From positions 1 to 50,636 of the forward strand of contig NZ_CALMAW010000099.1 in assembly GCF_937859915.1 (NCBI RefSeq): a stretch of 50,636 bases of DNA, written 5' to 3'. The stretch is from an uncultured Sphingomonas sp. (GTDB taxonomy: Bacteria > Pseudomonadota > Alphaproteobacteria > Sphingomonadales > Sphingomonadaceae). The position numbers were made by a program, and so were the translations under genes. Shown one piece after another: positions 24,801-33,119 of this stretch (within the stretch, counting starts at the first letter, position 1; every line of letters starts with the position of its first letter). The notes under the pieces were generated by a model. That model searched no databases. It had not been told where the DNA came from and saw nothing but the letters and a program-made list of their open reading frames with translations.

Positions 24801-25043
24801 TCAGCTCAGTCCGAGCGCCGCCTTGTAGGTGTCGAGCAGCGCTTCGGCCTCGTCGCGGTCGTTCTTCTCCATCTTGCGCAGGCGCACGATGGTCTTCATC
24901 GTCTTGGGGTCGTAGCCGGTCGACTTGGCCTCGAGATAGACGTCCTTGATGTCGTCCTGCATGCCCTTCTTCTCTTCCTCGAGCCGTTCGATCCGCTCGA
25001 TGAAGAGCCGCAGCTGGTCGGCTGCGACGTTGCCGTCACTCAT
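24801..25043 (-). CDS. gapR: Nucleoid-associated protein GapR (DUF2312)
   Basis: Small alphaproteobacterial DNA-binding protein. In Caulobacter, GapR clamps overtwisted DNA ahead of polymerases and stimulates gyrase and topoisomerase IV. The 80-residue protein has the family pattern: long helix [35 protein letters not shown], then [13 protein letters not shown] and a final helix [13 protein letters not shown]. The coiled-coil character and clustered lysines are visible. It is flanked on both sides by long family-A palindromes. Neighbours DUF1244 and pyk are typical for the group. Confidence 0.93.
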   Translation of the reverse strand: MSDGNVAADQLRLFIERIERLEEEKKGMQDDIKDVYLEAKSTGYDPKTMKTIVRLRKMEKNDRDEAEALLDTYKAALGLS

Positions 25044-25120
25044 AAGTCCCCGCTCCCGATTCGGTGTGAGGCGGCGGGATAGAGGAGCGCATTGCCGGGC
25101 TCAAGAGGTGGCGCGCAACT

Positions 25121-25218
25121 GTTCCCCGGCGGACGCCGGGGCCCAGGCCCGGAGCGCGAGGTGGACGCGGCGTTGAGATACTGACCTGGGGCCTGGGCCC
25201 CGGCTTTCGCCGGGGAAC
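25121..25218. repeat. Family-A palindromic element between DUF1244 gene and gapR
   Basis: Left arm GTTCCCCGGCGGACGCCGGG then GCCCAGGCCC; right arm GGGCCTGGGCCCCGGCTTTC then GCCGGGGAAC. It starts 77 bp upstream of the gapR ATG and ends 10 bp from the DUF1244 stop. Confidence 0.92.
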
Positions 25219-25228
25219 GGCCTGCCGC

Positions 25229-25525
25229 TTATACCGGGTTGCGCGTCATGCTCTCCGCCATGCGCGCGAGCTGCTCGGGCGTCGCGCTGCTCTGGTGCGT
25301 CTGCTTCCACTCCGCATAGGGCATGCCGTAGACCGCCTCGCGACCCTGATCCTTGCTGATCGTCCCCTGCGACGCCTCCGCGGTCCAGTCGCCCAGGCAA
25401 TTGCGGCAGAAGCCGGCGAGCCCCATCAGGTCGATATTTTCCGCGTCCGACCGGTGGCGCAGATGCGCGACCAGCCGGCGATAGACCGCCGCGGCTATAC
25501 GATCGTCGATGTCCTCGAGCTGCAT
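25229..25525 (-). CDS. DUF1244 family protein
   Basis: A 98-residue soluble protein matching the DUF1244 (SMc04008-like) domain. Family features seen are an N-terminal helix AAAVYRRLVAHLRHR, the central GLAGFCRNCLGDW with a C-x-x-C pair, and GMPYAEWKQTHQ. The start at 25525 follows GAGAGG; the open frame extends upstream past the divergent pyk start and is not used. Function is unknown; the two Cys could bind metal. It sits between pyk (divergent) and gapR, a common alphaproteobacterial neighbourhood. Confidence 0.88.
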   Translation of the reverse strand: MQLEDIDDRIAAAVYRRLVAHLRHRSDAENIDLMGLAGFCRNCLGDWTAEASQGTISKDQGREAVYGMPYAEWKQTHQSSATPEQLARMAESMTRNPV

Positions 25526-25604
25526 GACATCCTCTCTCCGGGTTGATCTGATGCTGGGGTGGCGTATGGGCATCGCTCGCCAGCGCTACAAGGATTTCCC
25601 GACG

Positions 25605-27080
25605 ATGCAGACCAGCACGAGCGCCTTCGCGCCCCGCAAACGCAAGGTCCGCGTGCTCGCCACGCTGGGCCCGGCGAGCCGCTCGCCCGAGATGATCGCG
25701 ACGCTGTTCAAGGCCGGCGCCGACGCCTTCCGCGTCAATATGAGCCACGGCGCACATAAGGATCACGCGATCGCGATCGCGACGATCCGCGGGCTCGAGG
25801 CGCAGTTCGGCCGGCCGACCACGATCCTCGCCGACCTGCAGGGCCCCAAGCTGCGCGTCGGCACCTTCGCCGACGGGCTGGTGACGCTCAGGACCGGCGA
25901 CGTCTTCCGGCTCGACCGCGACCCGACGCCGGGCGACGACCAGCGCGTCTGCCTGCCGCACAAGGAGATCTTCGAGGCGCTCGAGGCCGGCACCAGGCTG
26001 CTCCTCGACGACGGCAAGCTGGTGCTGCGCGTCCAGTCGGTGGCCGCGGCCGAGGTCGTGACGCGGGTCGAGGTCGGCGGCGTGCTGTCCAACCACAAGG
26101 GCGTCAACGTCCCCGACGTGGTGGTGCCGCTGCCCGCGCTCACCGAAAAGGACCGCCGGGACCTTACCTTCGCGCTCGACCAGGGCGTCGACTGGATCGC
26201 GCTCAGCTTCGTCCAGCGCCCCGACGACGTCGCCGAAGCGCGCGCGCTTATTCGCGGTCGTGCCGCCTTGCTCTCCAAGATCGAGAAGCCCGCCGCGATC
26301 GACCGGCTGGAGGAGATCGTCGAGCTCAGCGACGCGGTGATGGTCGCACGTGGCGATCTCGGCGTCGAACTGCCGCCCGAGCAGGTGCCGCCGCTGCAGA
26401 AGCGGATCGTCGAGACCGCGCGGCGGCTGGGCCGGCCGGTGGTGGTCGCGACCCAGATGCTCGAATCGATGATCAAGTCGCCCTCGCCGACCCGCGCCGA
26501 GGTCTCCGATGTCGCGACCGCGATCTACGACGGCGCCGACGCGATCATGCTGTCCGCCGAATCGGCTGCCGGCGACTGGCCCGAGGAGGCGGTCGCGATG
26601 ATGGACCGCATCGCCTGTTCGGTGGAGAGCGACCCCGCCTACAAGGCGCGCATCCACTTCACCGAGACGCATCCAGACGCGACCACCGCCGATGCGCTGG
26701 CCGCCGCCGCGACGCACATCGCCGAGACGGTGTCGGCGACGACGATCATCTGCTTCACCACCTCGGGCTCGACCGCGCGTCGGGTGGCGCGCGAGCGGCC
26801 GGGCGTGCCGCTGCTGGTGCTGACCCCCGACCAGCGCACCGCGCGGCGGCTGGGGCTGCTGTGGGGCGCGCATGCGGTCCACACCCGCGACGTCGCCGAT
26901 TTCGAGGAGATGGTCGGCAAGTCGAAGCGCATGGCGCTGCGCGCGCAGGTCGCGACCGGCGGCGACAAGGTGGTGCTGATGGCGGGCGTCCCGTTCGGCA
27001 CGCCGGGCGCGACCAACGTGCTCCACGTCGTGCGGCTGACCGGGAACGAGCTGAAGGACTATAAGGCGGGCGAGGAATAG
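25605..27080 (+). CDS. pyk: Pyruvate kinase
   Basis: Final glycolytic/Entner-Doudoroff step: phosphoenolpyruvate plus ADP to pyruvate plus ATP, in the cytoplasm. N-terminal RVLATLGPASRSPEMI, RVNMSHGAHKDH, LADLQGPKLRVG, the active-site block LLSKIEKPAAIDRLEEIVELSDAVMVARGDLGVELP, ATQMLESMIKSPSPTRAEVSDVATA and MLSAESAAGDWPEEAV are all family signatures. The C-terminal allosteric domain is complete. The start at 25605 gives 491 residues, with AAGGA about 11 bases upstream; a start at 25566 is possible. It is divergent from DUF1244 across 79 bp. Confidence 0.95.
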   Translation: MQTSTSAFAPRKRKVRVLATLGPASRSPEMIATLFKAGADAFRVNMSHGAHKDHAIAIATIRGLEAQFGRPTTILADLQGPKLRVGTFADGLVTLRTGDVFRLDRDPTPGDDQRVCLPHKEIFEALEAGTRLLLDDGKLVLRVQSVAAAEVVTRVEVGGVLSNHKGVNVPDVVVPLPALTEKDRRDLTFALDQGVDWIALSFVQRPDDVAEARALIRGRAALLSKIEKPAAIDRLEEIVELSDAVMVARGDLGVELPPEQVPPLQKRIVETARRLGRPVVVATQMLESMIKSPSPTRAEVSDVATAIYDGADAIMLSAESAAGDWPEEAVAMMDRIACSVESDPAYKARIHFTETHPDATTADALAAAATHIAETVSATTIICFTTSGSTARRVARERPGVPLLVLTPDQRTARRLGLLWGAHAVHTRDVADFEEMVGKSKRMALRAQVATGGDKVVLMAGVPFGTPGATNVLHVVRLTGNELKDYKAGEE

Positions 27081-27094
27081 GCGGTCGACGGCGC

Positions 27095-27120
27095 CGTTCC
27101 CCGGCGAAGGCCGGGGAACG
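27095..27120. repeat. Minimal family-A hairpin after pyk
   Basis: Perfect 11-bp stem CGTTCCCCGGC / GCCGGGGAACG with loop GAAG, 14 bp past the pyk stop. It is a family-A palindrome with the whole interior missing. It may act as the pyk transcription stop or RNA-stabilising hairpin. Confidence 0.8.
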
Positions 27121-27146
27121 GGAGGGGACGACGTCCGAGAAACCAT

Positions 27147-27230
27147 CGTCATCCCGGACGTGATCCGGGATCCAGAGCTTCACGCCGCACCGCCGGTAGC
27201 CCTGGATGCCGGATCAGGTCCGGCATGACG
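27147..27230. repeat. Family-B-like palindromic element
   Basis: Left arm CGTCATCCCGGACGTGATCC then GGGATCCAG; right arm CTGGATGCCGGATCAGGTCC then GGCATGACG. It separates the convergent pyk and HAD genes. Confidence 0.85.
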
Positions 27231-27248
27231 AGTGTCGGCTCAGGCGCG

Positions 27249-27908
27249 CTAAAGCAGCCGATATCCTTCCAGCACGCTCCGCAGCGCCTCTGCACCCGTA
27301 AAGCGGTGCCCGACGAACCCGCCCCTCTCCGCTGCCTCGACATTGTCGACACGGTCGTCGACGAACAGCGCCTCGCCCGGCGCCAGCCCGAAGCGGTCGA
27401 GCGCCAGCGCGTAGATCGCGGGATCGGGCTTGATCAGTTTGACCTCGCCCGAGACGAGCACGTCGCGAAACGGCGCAAACAAAGCCGCTTCGCGCGCCCG
27501 GAACGGCGGCCAGAATTCGTGGCTGAAGTTGGTGAGCGCATAGAGCGGCACGCCGCGCGCGGCGAGCGCGGCGACGATCGCCGCCATGCCGGGCAGTACC
27601 GCGCCGATCTGCTCGTCGAAGCGCGCGCCCCACAGGCGGATATTGTCGGCCTCTTCGGGATGCTCGGCGATCAGTTCGGCCGAGGTCTCGGCGAACGGGC
27701 GCCCGGCATCATGCTGGAGATGCCAGTCGAGCGTCGCCACCGCGCCGAGGAAGTGGTCGAGCCGCGCCGGATCGGTGATGTGCTGCGCGAAGAAGGCGCG
27801 CGGGTTCCAGTCGACAAGCACGTTGCCGACGTCGAACACCACGCTGACCGGACGGTCGCGATGCGCCCCGTCCGGGATCGTCGGGGCCGCCGGCGATGCG
27901 GCGGCCAC
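27249..27908 (-). CDS. HAD-superfamily phosphatase (YihX-like)
   Basis: A 219-residue HAD hydrolase of the subfamily IA variant 3 type. Motif I is VVFDVGNVLVDWNP, where the usual second Asp is replaced by Asn, as in E. coli YihX (alpha-D-glucose-1-phosphatase) and relatives. The cap has helix-rich sequence including LDWHLQHDAGRPF. Motif II is ALTNFS, motif III KPDPAIY, motif IV LFVDDRVDNVEAA. The start lies 5 bp after the rpmJ stop, so it is probably co-transcribed with it. A sugar-phosphatase role is inferred; the substrate is not determinable. Confidence 0.85.
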   Translation of the reverse strand: MAAASPAAPTIPDGAHRDRPVSVVFDVGNVLVDWNPRAFFAQHITDPARLDHFLGAVATLDWHLQHDAGRPFAETSAELIAEHPEEADNIRLWGARFDEQIGAVLPGMAAIVAALAARGVPLYALTNFSHEFWPPFRAREAALFAPFRDVLVSGEVKLIKPDPAIYALALDRFGLAPGEALFVDDRVDNVEAAERGGFVGHRFTGAEALRSVLEGYRLL

Positions 27909-27913
27909 CGGGA

Positions 27914-28039
27914 TCAGCCCTGGCGGGCCTTGAAGCGACGGTTGGTCTTGTTGATCACATAGGTGCGGCCACGGCGACGGATCACGCGGTTGTCGCGGTG
28001 ACGACCCTTGAGCGACTTGAGCGAATTACGGATTTTCAT
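27914..28039 (-). CDS. rpmJ: 50S ribosomal protein L36 (Cys-less type)
   Basis: A 41-residue basic protein whose translation begins [17 protein letters not shown], continues [19 protein letters not shown] and ends KARQG. These are the signatures of bacterial L36, a component of the large ribosomal subunit. The classical zinc-binding Cys/His ligands are missing, so this is the zinc-independent form common in Alphaproteobacteria. The ORF is short enough to be missed by length-based gene calling. It is transcribed on the minus strand ahead of the HAD gene, with a 5-bp gap. Confidence 0.95.
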   Translation of the reverse strand: MKIRNSLKSLKGRHRDNRVIRRRGRTYVINKTNRRFKARQG

Positions 28040-28259
28040 GGGGCGCGCCCTGCTTCTCTTTCTGCGGCTCTACGCCTGGAAAAACGAGGCGCCCGCCTAT
28101 GAGAGCAGGACAGCCGAGTCAAGTCCGCTGGCCACGAAAACACTTTGTTCAAGCCCATGAAAGGTGCGACGGATGAAGCGAAATTCGCGTCGGGGCGTTA
28201 CGGTCCTGAATCGACTTCCGCTCGCGCGCCCCTGCGCCACCTTTCGAATGAGGCTTATC

Positions 28260-28901
28260 ATGGTCATGTCGCGCCGCTCCGCTCTCCGTCTCGCTCCCGC
28301 CGGCCTCGCGCTCGGCGCGGCGCTCGCACTCGCCGGCTGCAACACGACCCAGCCCGTCCAGGTGACTCGCTTCCATCTGCCGCAGCCGATCGCGCCGGGC
28401 AGCTTCACCGTCGAGACCGCACCGATGGCGGGCCCCGGCGCACCGATGGCCGACAGCCTCGAGCTCTCGACCTATAACGATGTCGTAGCGGGCGAGCTGA
28501 CCCATCTCGGGTTCACGCGCGCACCCGACGTTGCCTCGTCCGAGCTGGTTGTCAGCGTCTCGGTCGATCGCGGCGCGCGGCCGGATATGCGCCCGCATGG
28601 CGCGTCGCTCAGCGTCGGTGTCGGTGGCGGCGGCTTCGTCGGTCGCCACACGGCGCTCGGCGGCGACGTCGGCACGACCGTCCCGCTCGGCGGTCGTCAG
28701 GAGCGCTTCCTCGTCGGCACGCGGATGAGGGTGCAGATCAAGCGCCGCTCGGACGGCAGCTCGATCTGGGAAGGCCGCGCGATGACCGAGGCCCGCGGCC
28801 AGGCGCCCGACGCCTCGCCGCAGGCCGCCGCAGCCAAGCTCGCCCATGCGCTGTTCGCGGGCTTCCCCGGCGAATCCGGCCGCACTATCACGGTGAAATG
28901 A
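28260..28901 (+). CDS. DUF4136-type lipoprotein
   Basis: A 213-residue exported lipoprotein. The signal peptide (RRSALRLAPAGLALGAALALAGC) ends in the lipobox LAGC, so the mature protein is lipid-anchored in the envelope. The rest fits the DUF4136 pattern: VTRFHLPQPIAPGSFTVE, SLELSTYNDVVAGELTHLGF, and ELVVSVSVDRGAR. I chose the ATG at 28260, seven bases after GAGG; ATGs at 28248 and 28266 are alternatives. The stop overlaps the start of the M14 peptidase gene as ATGA. Function unknown. Confidence 0.85.
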   Translation: MVMSRRSALRLAPAGLALGAALALAGCNTTQPVQVTRFHLPQPIAPGSFTVETAPMAGPGAPMADSLELSTYNDVVAGELTHLGFTRAPDVASSELVVSVSVDRGARPDMRPHGASLSVGVGGGGFVGRHTALGGDVGTTVPLGGRQERFLVGTRMRVQIKRRSDGSSIWEGRAMTEARGQAPDASPQAAAAKLAHALFAGFPGESGRTITVK

Positions 28902-30019
28902 CGATTCTCATTTCCGCCGCCTTCGACAGCGGCAATATCCGCCCGACCGCCATCGCCGACACCCAGGTCACGCTCGAGATCGTGCGCGACCGGGAGTCGG
29001 ATTTCTACCAATGGTTCCACTTCCGCGCGCTCGGCGTGCGGGGGCGGGCCGTCAGCTATGCGATCGCCAATGCCGGCGGATCCGCCTTTCCCGGCGGCTG
29101 GGAGAATTACCGCCCCTGCTGGTCCGAGGATCGGGTGACCTGGCGCCGCGTCGCCGACAGCCACTATGCCGACGGCGTGCTCCGCTTCACGCACGAAGCG
29201 AAGGGCGACGCCGTGTGGTTCGCCTATTTCGCGCCATACTCGATGGAGCGGCACGATGATTGCGTCGCGCGGATCGCCGCGCGGCCGGGCGTCGGGCTCG
29301 CCTCGCTCGGGCAGACGCTCGACGGCCGCGAGATGGATTGTCTTACGCTCGGCGACGGGCCGAAGCAGGTCTGGCTCTATGCGCGCCAGCATCCCGGCGA
29401 ATCGATGGCGGAATGGTGGATGGAAGGCGCACTCGAGGCGCTGACCGACGCCGCCGACCCGATTGCGCGATCGCTGCGCCACAAGGCGACCTTCCACATC
29501 GTCCCCAACATGAACCCCGACGGCAGTTTCCGCGGCCATTTGCGCACCAATGCCGTCGGCGTGAACCTCAACCGCGAATGGCACCAACCGACCGCGGACC
29601 GCTCGCCCGAGGTGCTGTGCGTCCGCAACGCAATGGACGCGTCCGGAGTCGACTTCGCGATGGACGTGCATGGCGACGAGGCGATCGCCGCGGTGTTCCT
29701 CGCCGGGTTCGAGGGCATTCCCTCGCTGAGCGAGAGGCAATCCGCCCTGTACGCGCGCTACCAGGACGCGCTGGTCGCGCGCACGCCTGATTTCCAGAAG
29801 GCCAAGGGCTATGGCACCACGCCCAAGGGCCGCGCCAATCTGGCGATGTCGACCAATCAGCTCGCCGAGCGCTTCGGCTGCGTCGCGATGACGCTGGAGA
29901 TGCCGTTCAAGGACAATGACGATTTGCCCGACGCCGAATTTGGCTGGTCGCCCGAGCGCTCGATGCGGCTGGGGCGCGATTGCCTAGGGGCGTTGCACGA
30001 CATCATCGAGGAACTCTGA
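28898..30019 (+). CDS. M14-family zinc carboxypeptidase (cytosolic carboxypeptidase-like)
   Basis: Cytoplasmic metallocarboxypeptidase of the M14 family, CCP/AGBL-like group. An N-terminal beta domain ([16 protein letters not shown]) precedes the catalytic domain, as in this group. Zinc ligands are His165 and Glu168 in ARQHPGESM and His258 in MDVHGDE. Substrate residues are in NLNREWHQ (223-230), and the catalytic Glu is in [12 protein letters not shown]. There is no signal peptide. Length 373 residues, typical of bacterial members. Eukaryotic relatives trim glutamate tails; bacterial substrates are not established. It is translationally coupled to the upstream lipoprotein gene. Confidence 0.9.
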   Translation: MTILISAAFDSGNIRPTAIADTQVTLEIVRDRESDFYQWFHFRALGVRGRAVSYAIANAGGSAFPGGWENYRPCWSEDRVTWRRVADSHYADGVLRFTHEAKGDAVWFAYFAPYSMERHDDCVARIAARPGVGLASLGQTLDGREMDCLTLGDGPKQVWLYARQHPGESMAEWWMEGALEALTDAADPIARSLRHKATFHIVPNMNPDGSFRGHLRTNAVGVNLNREWHQPTADRSPEVLCVRNAMDASGVDFAMDVHGDEAIAAVFLAGFEGIPSLSERQSALYARYQDALVARTPDFQKAKGYGTTPKGRANLAMSTNQLAERFGCVAMTLEMPFKDNDDLPDAEFGWSPERSMRLGRDCLGALHDIIEEL

Positions 30020-30035
30020 CCCGTCCAAACCAACC

Positions 30036-30130
30036 CGTCCTTGCGACCCCGGGCCTGCCCCCGGGGGCCGCGATCCGGAGCCGCAGGCGCCGGCCTGGAT
30101 TGCTTCGCCGCTTCGCTGCTCGCAAGGACG
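30036..30130. repeat. Family-F palindromic element
   Basis: Outer arms CGTCCTTGCG and CGCAAGGACG are perfect inverted repeats. Inside lie CCCCGGGCCTGCCCCCGGGG-like pairs and the segment GGATTGCTTCGCCGCTTCGC, a widespread proteobacterial repeat that reads LLRRF/ALARTG-type peptides. It separates the M14 gene from gpmA. Confidence 0.85.
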
Positions 30131-30164
30131 GGCTTCTGATGCACCCAAACCAGCCGGAGAACCC

Positions 30165-30851
30165 ATGCCCCGCCTCGTCCTGATCCGCCACGGCCAGTCC
30201 GCCTGGAACCTCGAGAATCGCTTCACCGGCTGGTGGGACGTCAACCTCACCGACAAGGGCATCGAGGAGGCCAGGGCGGCGGGTCGGCTGCTCGCCGAGA
30301 AGGGCTTCGACTTCGACCGCTGCTTCACCAGCGTGCAGACCCGCGCGATCAAGACGCTCAACCTCGCGCTCGAGGAGATGGGGCGGCTGTGGCTGCCGGT
30401 CGAGAAGGACTGGCATCTCAACGAGCGCCACTATGGCGGGCTGACCGGGCTCGACAAGGCCGAGACCGCGGCCAAGCATGGCGACGCGCAGGTCAAGATC
30501 TGGCGGCGCAGCTTCGACACGCCGCCGCCGGTGCTCGAGGCGGGCTCCGCCTTCGACCTGTCGCAGGACCGACGCTATGCCGGCATCGCGATCCCGCAGA
30601 CCGAAAGCCTCAAGGACACGATCGCGCGCGTGCTGCCTTATTGGGAGCAGGCGATCGCACCAGTGCTCAAGGCCGGTGCGCGTGTGGTGATCTCGGCGCA
30701 CGGCAATTCGCTGCGTGCGCTGGTCAAGCATCTGTCGGGCATCCCCGACGACGAGATCGTCAGCCTCGAAATCCCGACCGGCCAGCCGATCGTCTACGAA
30801 CTCGACGATGCGCTGGTGCCCACCGACCGCTATTATCTGAGCGAGCGGTAA
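30165..30851 (+). CDS. gpmA: 2,3-bisphosphoglycerate-dependent phosphoglycerate mutase
   Basis: Interconverts 3- and 2-phosphoglycerate in the lower glycolytic pathway, feeding enolase and then pyruvate kinase (pyk, 3 kb away). The phosphohistidine motif [24 protein letters not shown] has the catalytic His at residue 9. The dPGM signature [18 protein letters not shown] and the second catalytic His in [19 protein letters not shown] are present. Length 228 residues, as for the family. The gene stands between two palindromic repeats. Confidence 0.95.
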   Translation: MPRLVLIRHGQSAWNLENRFTGWWDVNLTDKGIEEARAAGRLLAEKGFDFDRCFTSVQTRAIKTLNLALEEMGRLWLPVEKDWHLNERHYGGLTGLDKAETAAKHGDAQVKIWRRSFDTPPPVLEAGSAFDLSQDRRYAGIAIPQTESLKDTIARVLPYWEQAIAPVLKAGARVVISAHGNSLRALVKHLSGIPDDEIVSLEIPTGQPIVYELDDALVPTDRYYLSER

Positions 30852-30882
30852 CCCCACCTCATATCTCACCGCAGACCCACCT

Positions 30883-30965
30883 CCGTTCGTCCTGAGCGAC
30901 GTCGAAGGACATGCCGCAGGCGCTGCGCTTGCCGCCCGCGCTTCGACGTCGCTCCGTGCGAACGG
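30883..30965. repeat. Family-E palindromic element
   Basis: Ends CCGTTCGT and CGAACGG; inner arms GAGCGACGTCGAAG and CTTCGACGTCGCTC are close inverted repeats. It lies in the 225-bp gap between gpmA and purE. Confidence 0.9.
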
Positions 30966-31076
30966 GTGGGGTGACGGACGGGCACACATCGCCACGGGGC
31001 GCGCATGGTAAAGATTGCCTCGCCGACGCCCCCCCGCTAAGCCCACCGCTTCCTTTTTCCCGGGCGTTGCAGCGCG

Positions 31077-31562
31077 ATGACAGACCAGCCCCTTATCGGC
31101 ATCATCATGGGCAGCCGCTCCGACTGGGAGACGATGCGTCACGCCGCCGAGACGCTGGCGGCGCTCGGCGTGCCGCACGAGGCCAAGGTCGTCTCCGCGC
31201 ACCGCACGCCGGACCGGCTCTACGCCTTTGCCAAGGGCGCCGCGGCGCGCGGCCTCAAAGTGGTGATCGCGGGCGCCGGCGGCGCCGCCCATCTGCCCGG
31301 GATGTGCGCCGCGATGACCGCGCTGCCGGTGCTCGGCGTCCCCGTCGAATCGAAGGCGCTTTCCGGCATGGACAGCCTGTTGTCGATCGTCCAGATGCCC
31401 GCCGGCATCCCGGTCGGCACGCTCGCGATCGGCAAGGCGGGGGCGGTCAACGCCGCGTTGCTCGCCGCCGCCATCCTCGCCACGTCCGATCCGGCGCTCG
31501 CCGAACGCCTCGCCGACTGGCGCGCCGCCCAGACGCAAAGCGTGGACGAAGCGCCCGAATGA
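31077..31562 (+). CDS. purE: 5-(carboxyamino)imidazole ribonucleotide mutase
   Basis: Class I PurE, which converts N5-CAIR to CAIR in purine synthesis. The N-terminal signature [14 protein letters not shown] and the following [15 protein letters not shown] are diagnostic, with [12 protein letters not shown] later. Length 161 residues, normal. It overlaps purK by 4 bp (ATGA), so substrate producer and consumer are co-translated. The region upstream contains a family-E palindrome; the promoter must lie in 30966-31076. Confidence 0.96.
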   Translation: MTDQPLIGIIMGSRSDWETMRHAAETLAALGVPHEAKVVSAHRTPDRLYAFAKGAAARGLKVVIAGAGGAAHLPGMCAAMTALPVLGVPVESKALSGMDSLLSIVQMPAGIPVGTLAIGKAGAVNAALLAAAILATSDPALAERLADWRAAQTQSVDEAPE

Positions 31563-32623
31563 CGCTTCCGCCCGGCTCGACGATCGGCATCATCGGTGGC
31601 GGCCAGCTTGGCCGAATGCTCGCGATCGCCGCCGCCAATCTCGGCTACCGCTGCCATATCTACGCGCCCGAGGCGGCCGGCCCCGCGACCGAAGTCGCCG
31701 CCGCCGCGACGCAGGGCGGCTATGACGATGCCGCGGCGCTGGCGCGCTTCGCCGCCGCCTGCGACGTCGTCACCTACGAGTTCGAGAATCTGCCCGTCGC
31801 CGCGCTCGCCGCGAGCGAGGGCGTGCGGCCCTTCCATCCCTCGCTGGAAGCGCTGCGCATCGCGCAGGATCGCGCGCTCGAAAAGGGCTTTGCGGGCCGC
31901 CACGGCCTGCCGACCGCGCGCTGGAGCGCGGTGTCGTCGCTGGAGGCGCTGCAGGACGCGCTGGACGGCATCGGCACCCCCGCGATCCTCAAGACGCGGC
32001 GCTTCGGCTATGACGGCAAGGGCCAGGCGCGCCTGCACAGCATCGATGATGCGGCCGGCGCCTGGGAGGCGATCGGCGGCCAGCCCGCGGTGCTCGAGGG
32101 GTTCGTTCCGTTCGACGTCGAATATTCGGTGCTGCTCGCGCGCGCCGCCGACGGCCGCTGCATCGCCTGGGATCCGGTCACCAACATTCATCACGACGGC
32201 ATATTGGCGAACTCGACGGTGCCGCCGTCGGGCCTCGTTGCGGCGCAGGCGGCGGACGCGATCGCCCACACGCGGCGACTGGCCGATGCGCTCGATTATG
32301 TCGGGGTGCTCGCGGTCGAATGGTTCGCCGGCGCCGACGGCCCGATCTTCAACGAAATGGCGCCGCGCGTGCACAATTCGGGGCATTGGACAATCGAGGG
32401 CGCGGTCACCTCGCAGTTCGAGAACCATATTCGCGCGATCTGCGGGCTGCCGCTCGGCGCGACCGGGCTGACCGGCGCGGCGGTGGCGATGGACAATCTG
32501 ATCGGCGATGCCGCCGACCGCTGGCCCGCGATCCTCGCCGAGCCCGACGCGCATCTCCACCTCTACGGCAAGACCGTGCGCCCGGGGCGCAAGATGGGGC
32601 ATGTGACGCGAGTGCGGCGATAG
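31559..32623 (+). CDS. purK: N5-carboxyaminoimidazole ribonucleotide synthase
   Basis: ATP-grasp enzyme that carboxylates AIR with bicarbonate to N5-CAIR, the substrate of PurE. The N-terminal nucleotide fold reads [25 protein letters not shown]-grasp signatures follow: [33 protein letters not shown], and [18 protein letters not shown] with the metal ligands. Length 354 residues, normal. The start is set by the ATGA overlap with purE; the open frame upstream runs antisense-like through non-coding DNA. Confidence 0.96.
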   Translation: MTLPPGSTIGIIGGGQLGRMLAIAAANLGYRCHIYAPEAAGPATEVAAAATQGGYDDAAALARFAAACDVVTYEFENLPVAALAASEGVRPFHPSLEALRIAQDRALEKGFAGRHGLPTARWSAVSSLEALQDALDGIGTPAILKTRRFGYDGKGQARLHSIDDAAGAWEAIGGQPAVLEGFVPFDVEYSVLLARAADGRCIAWDPVTNIHHDGILANSTVPPSGLVAAQAADAIAHTRRLADALDYVGVLAVEWFAGADGPIFNEMAPRVHNSGHWTIEGAVTSQFENHIRAICGLPLGATGLTGAAVAMDNLIGDAADRWPAILAEPDAHLHLYGKTVRPGRKMGHVTRVRR

Positions 32624-32651
32624 CCGCGCGACGATTAGCGATGCCGCACAG

Positions 32652-32763
32652 CCCTCTCCCTTGAGGGAGAGGGTTGGGTGAGGGTGACCGACCTCGGGGG
32701 TGGGACGCGACGCTGACGCGTCGCTCTCCCTCACCCCACCCTCTCCCCGCCGGGGAGAGGGAG
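32652..32763. repeat. Family-D palindromic element
   Basis: Left half GCCCTCTCCCTTGAGGGAGA then GGGTTGGGTGAGGGTG; right half CTCTCCCTCACCCCACCCTC then TCCCCGCCGGGGAGAGGGAG. Same design as 20661-20774, and again between convergent genes. Confidence 0.88.
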
Positions 32764-32776
32764 CTTTGTCGGATCC

Positions 32777-33082
32777 TTACGCCTTGCGCGTCGCCTTGAC
32801 CGGGAATTTGCCGAACGCGCCGGTGTCGATCGTGCCTTCCATGACGTCGCCGGCGAGTTGCGCCTCGACCGTGAGCGTCATCGGGAAAGGCACTTTGAGC
32901 TCCATCTTGAAGCTGACCTGATCGCCGACCTGCTGGCCGTCACTGATGTCGAGCGAGCCCAGCGCACCGCTGTTGGTGCCCGCGAAACTGCCGTCGGGCC
33001 TGCTGGTCAGCGTCAGCACCGAGACCTGCTCGCCCATCGGCGACTGCGCCACGCTGTCCCACTGCCCATCGATTGCTGCCAT
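32777..33082 (-). CDS. Small beta-rich conserved protein of unknown function
   Basis: A 101-residue soluble protein predicted to be nearly all beta: WDSVAQSPMGEQVSVLTLTSRPDGSFAGTNSG, then VSFKMELKVPFPMTLTVEAQLAGDVMEGTIDTGAFGKFP. Similar short modules occur as stand-alone proteins and as C-terminal domains in other enzymes; a lipocalin-like barrel is possible. I cannot name the family. It has no signal peptide and lies 37 bp after the M16 protease gene, so it is probably co-transcribed with it. Confidence 0.7.
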   Translation of the reverse strand: MAAIDGQWDSVAQSPMGEQVSVLTLTSRPDGSFAGTNSGALGSLDISDGQQVGDQVSFKMELKVPFPMTLTVEAQLAGDVMEGTIDTGAFGKFPVKATRKA

Positions 33083-33119
33083 GACGCGATCCTTTCCTTA
33101 GTCGTTGGTTCGTCGTGCC

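Noticed and set aside
25101-27152. A 683-codon minus-strand frame opposite pyk
   Set aside because: Shadow of pyruvate kinase; it also runs through a palindromic repeat and DUF1244 in a different frame.
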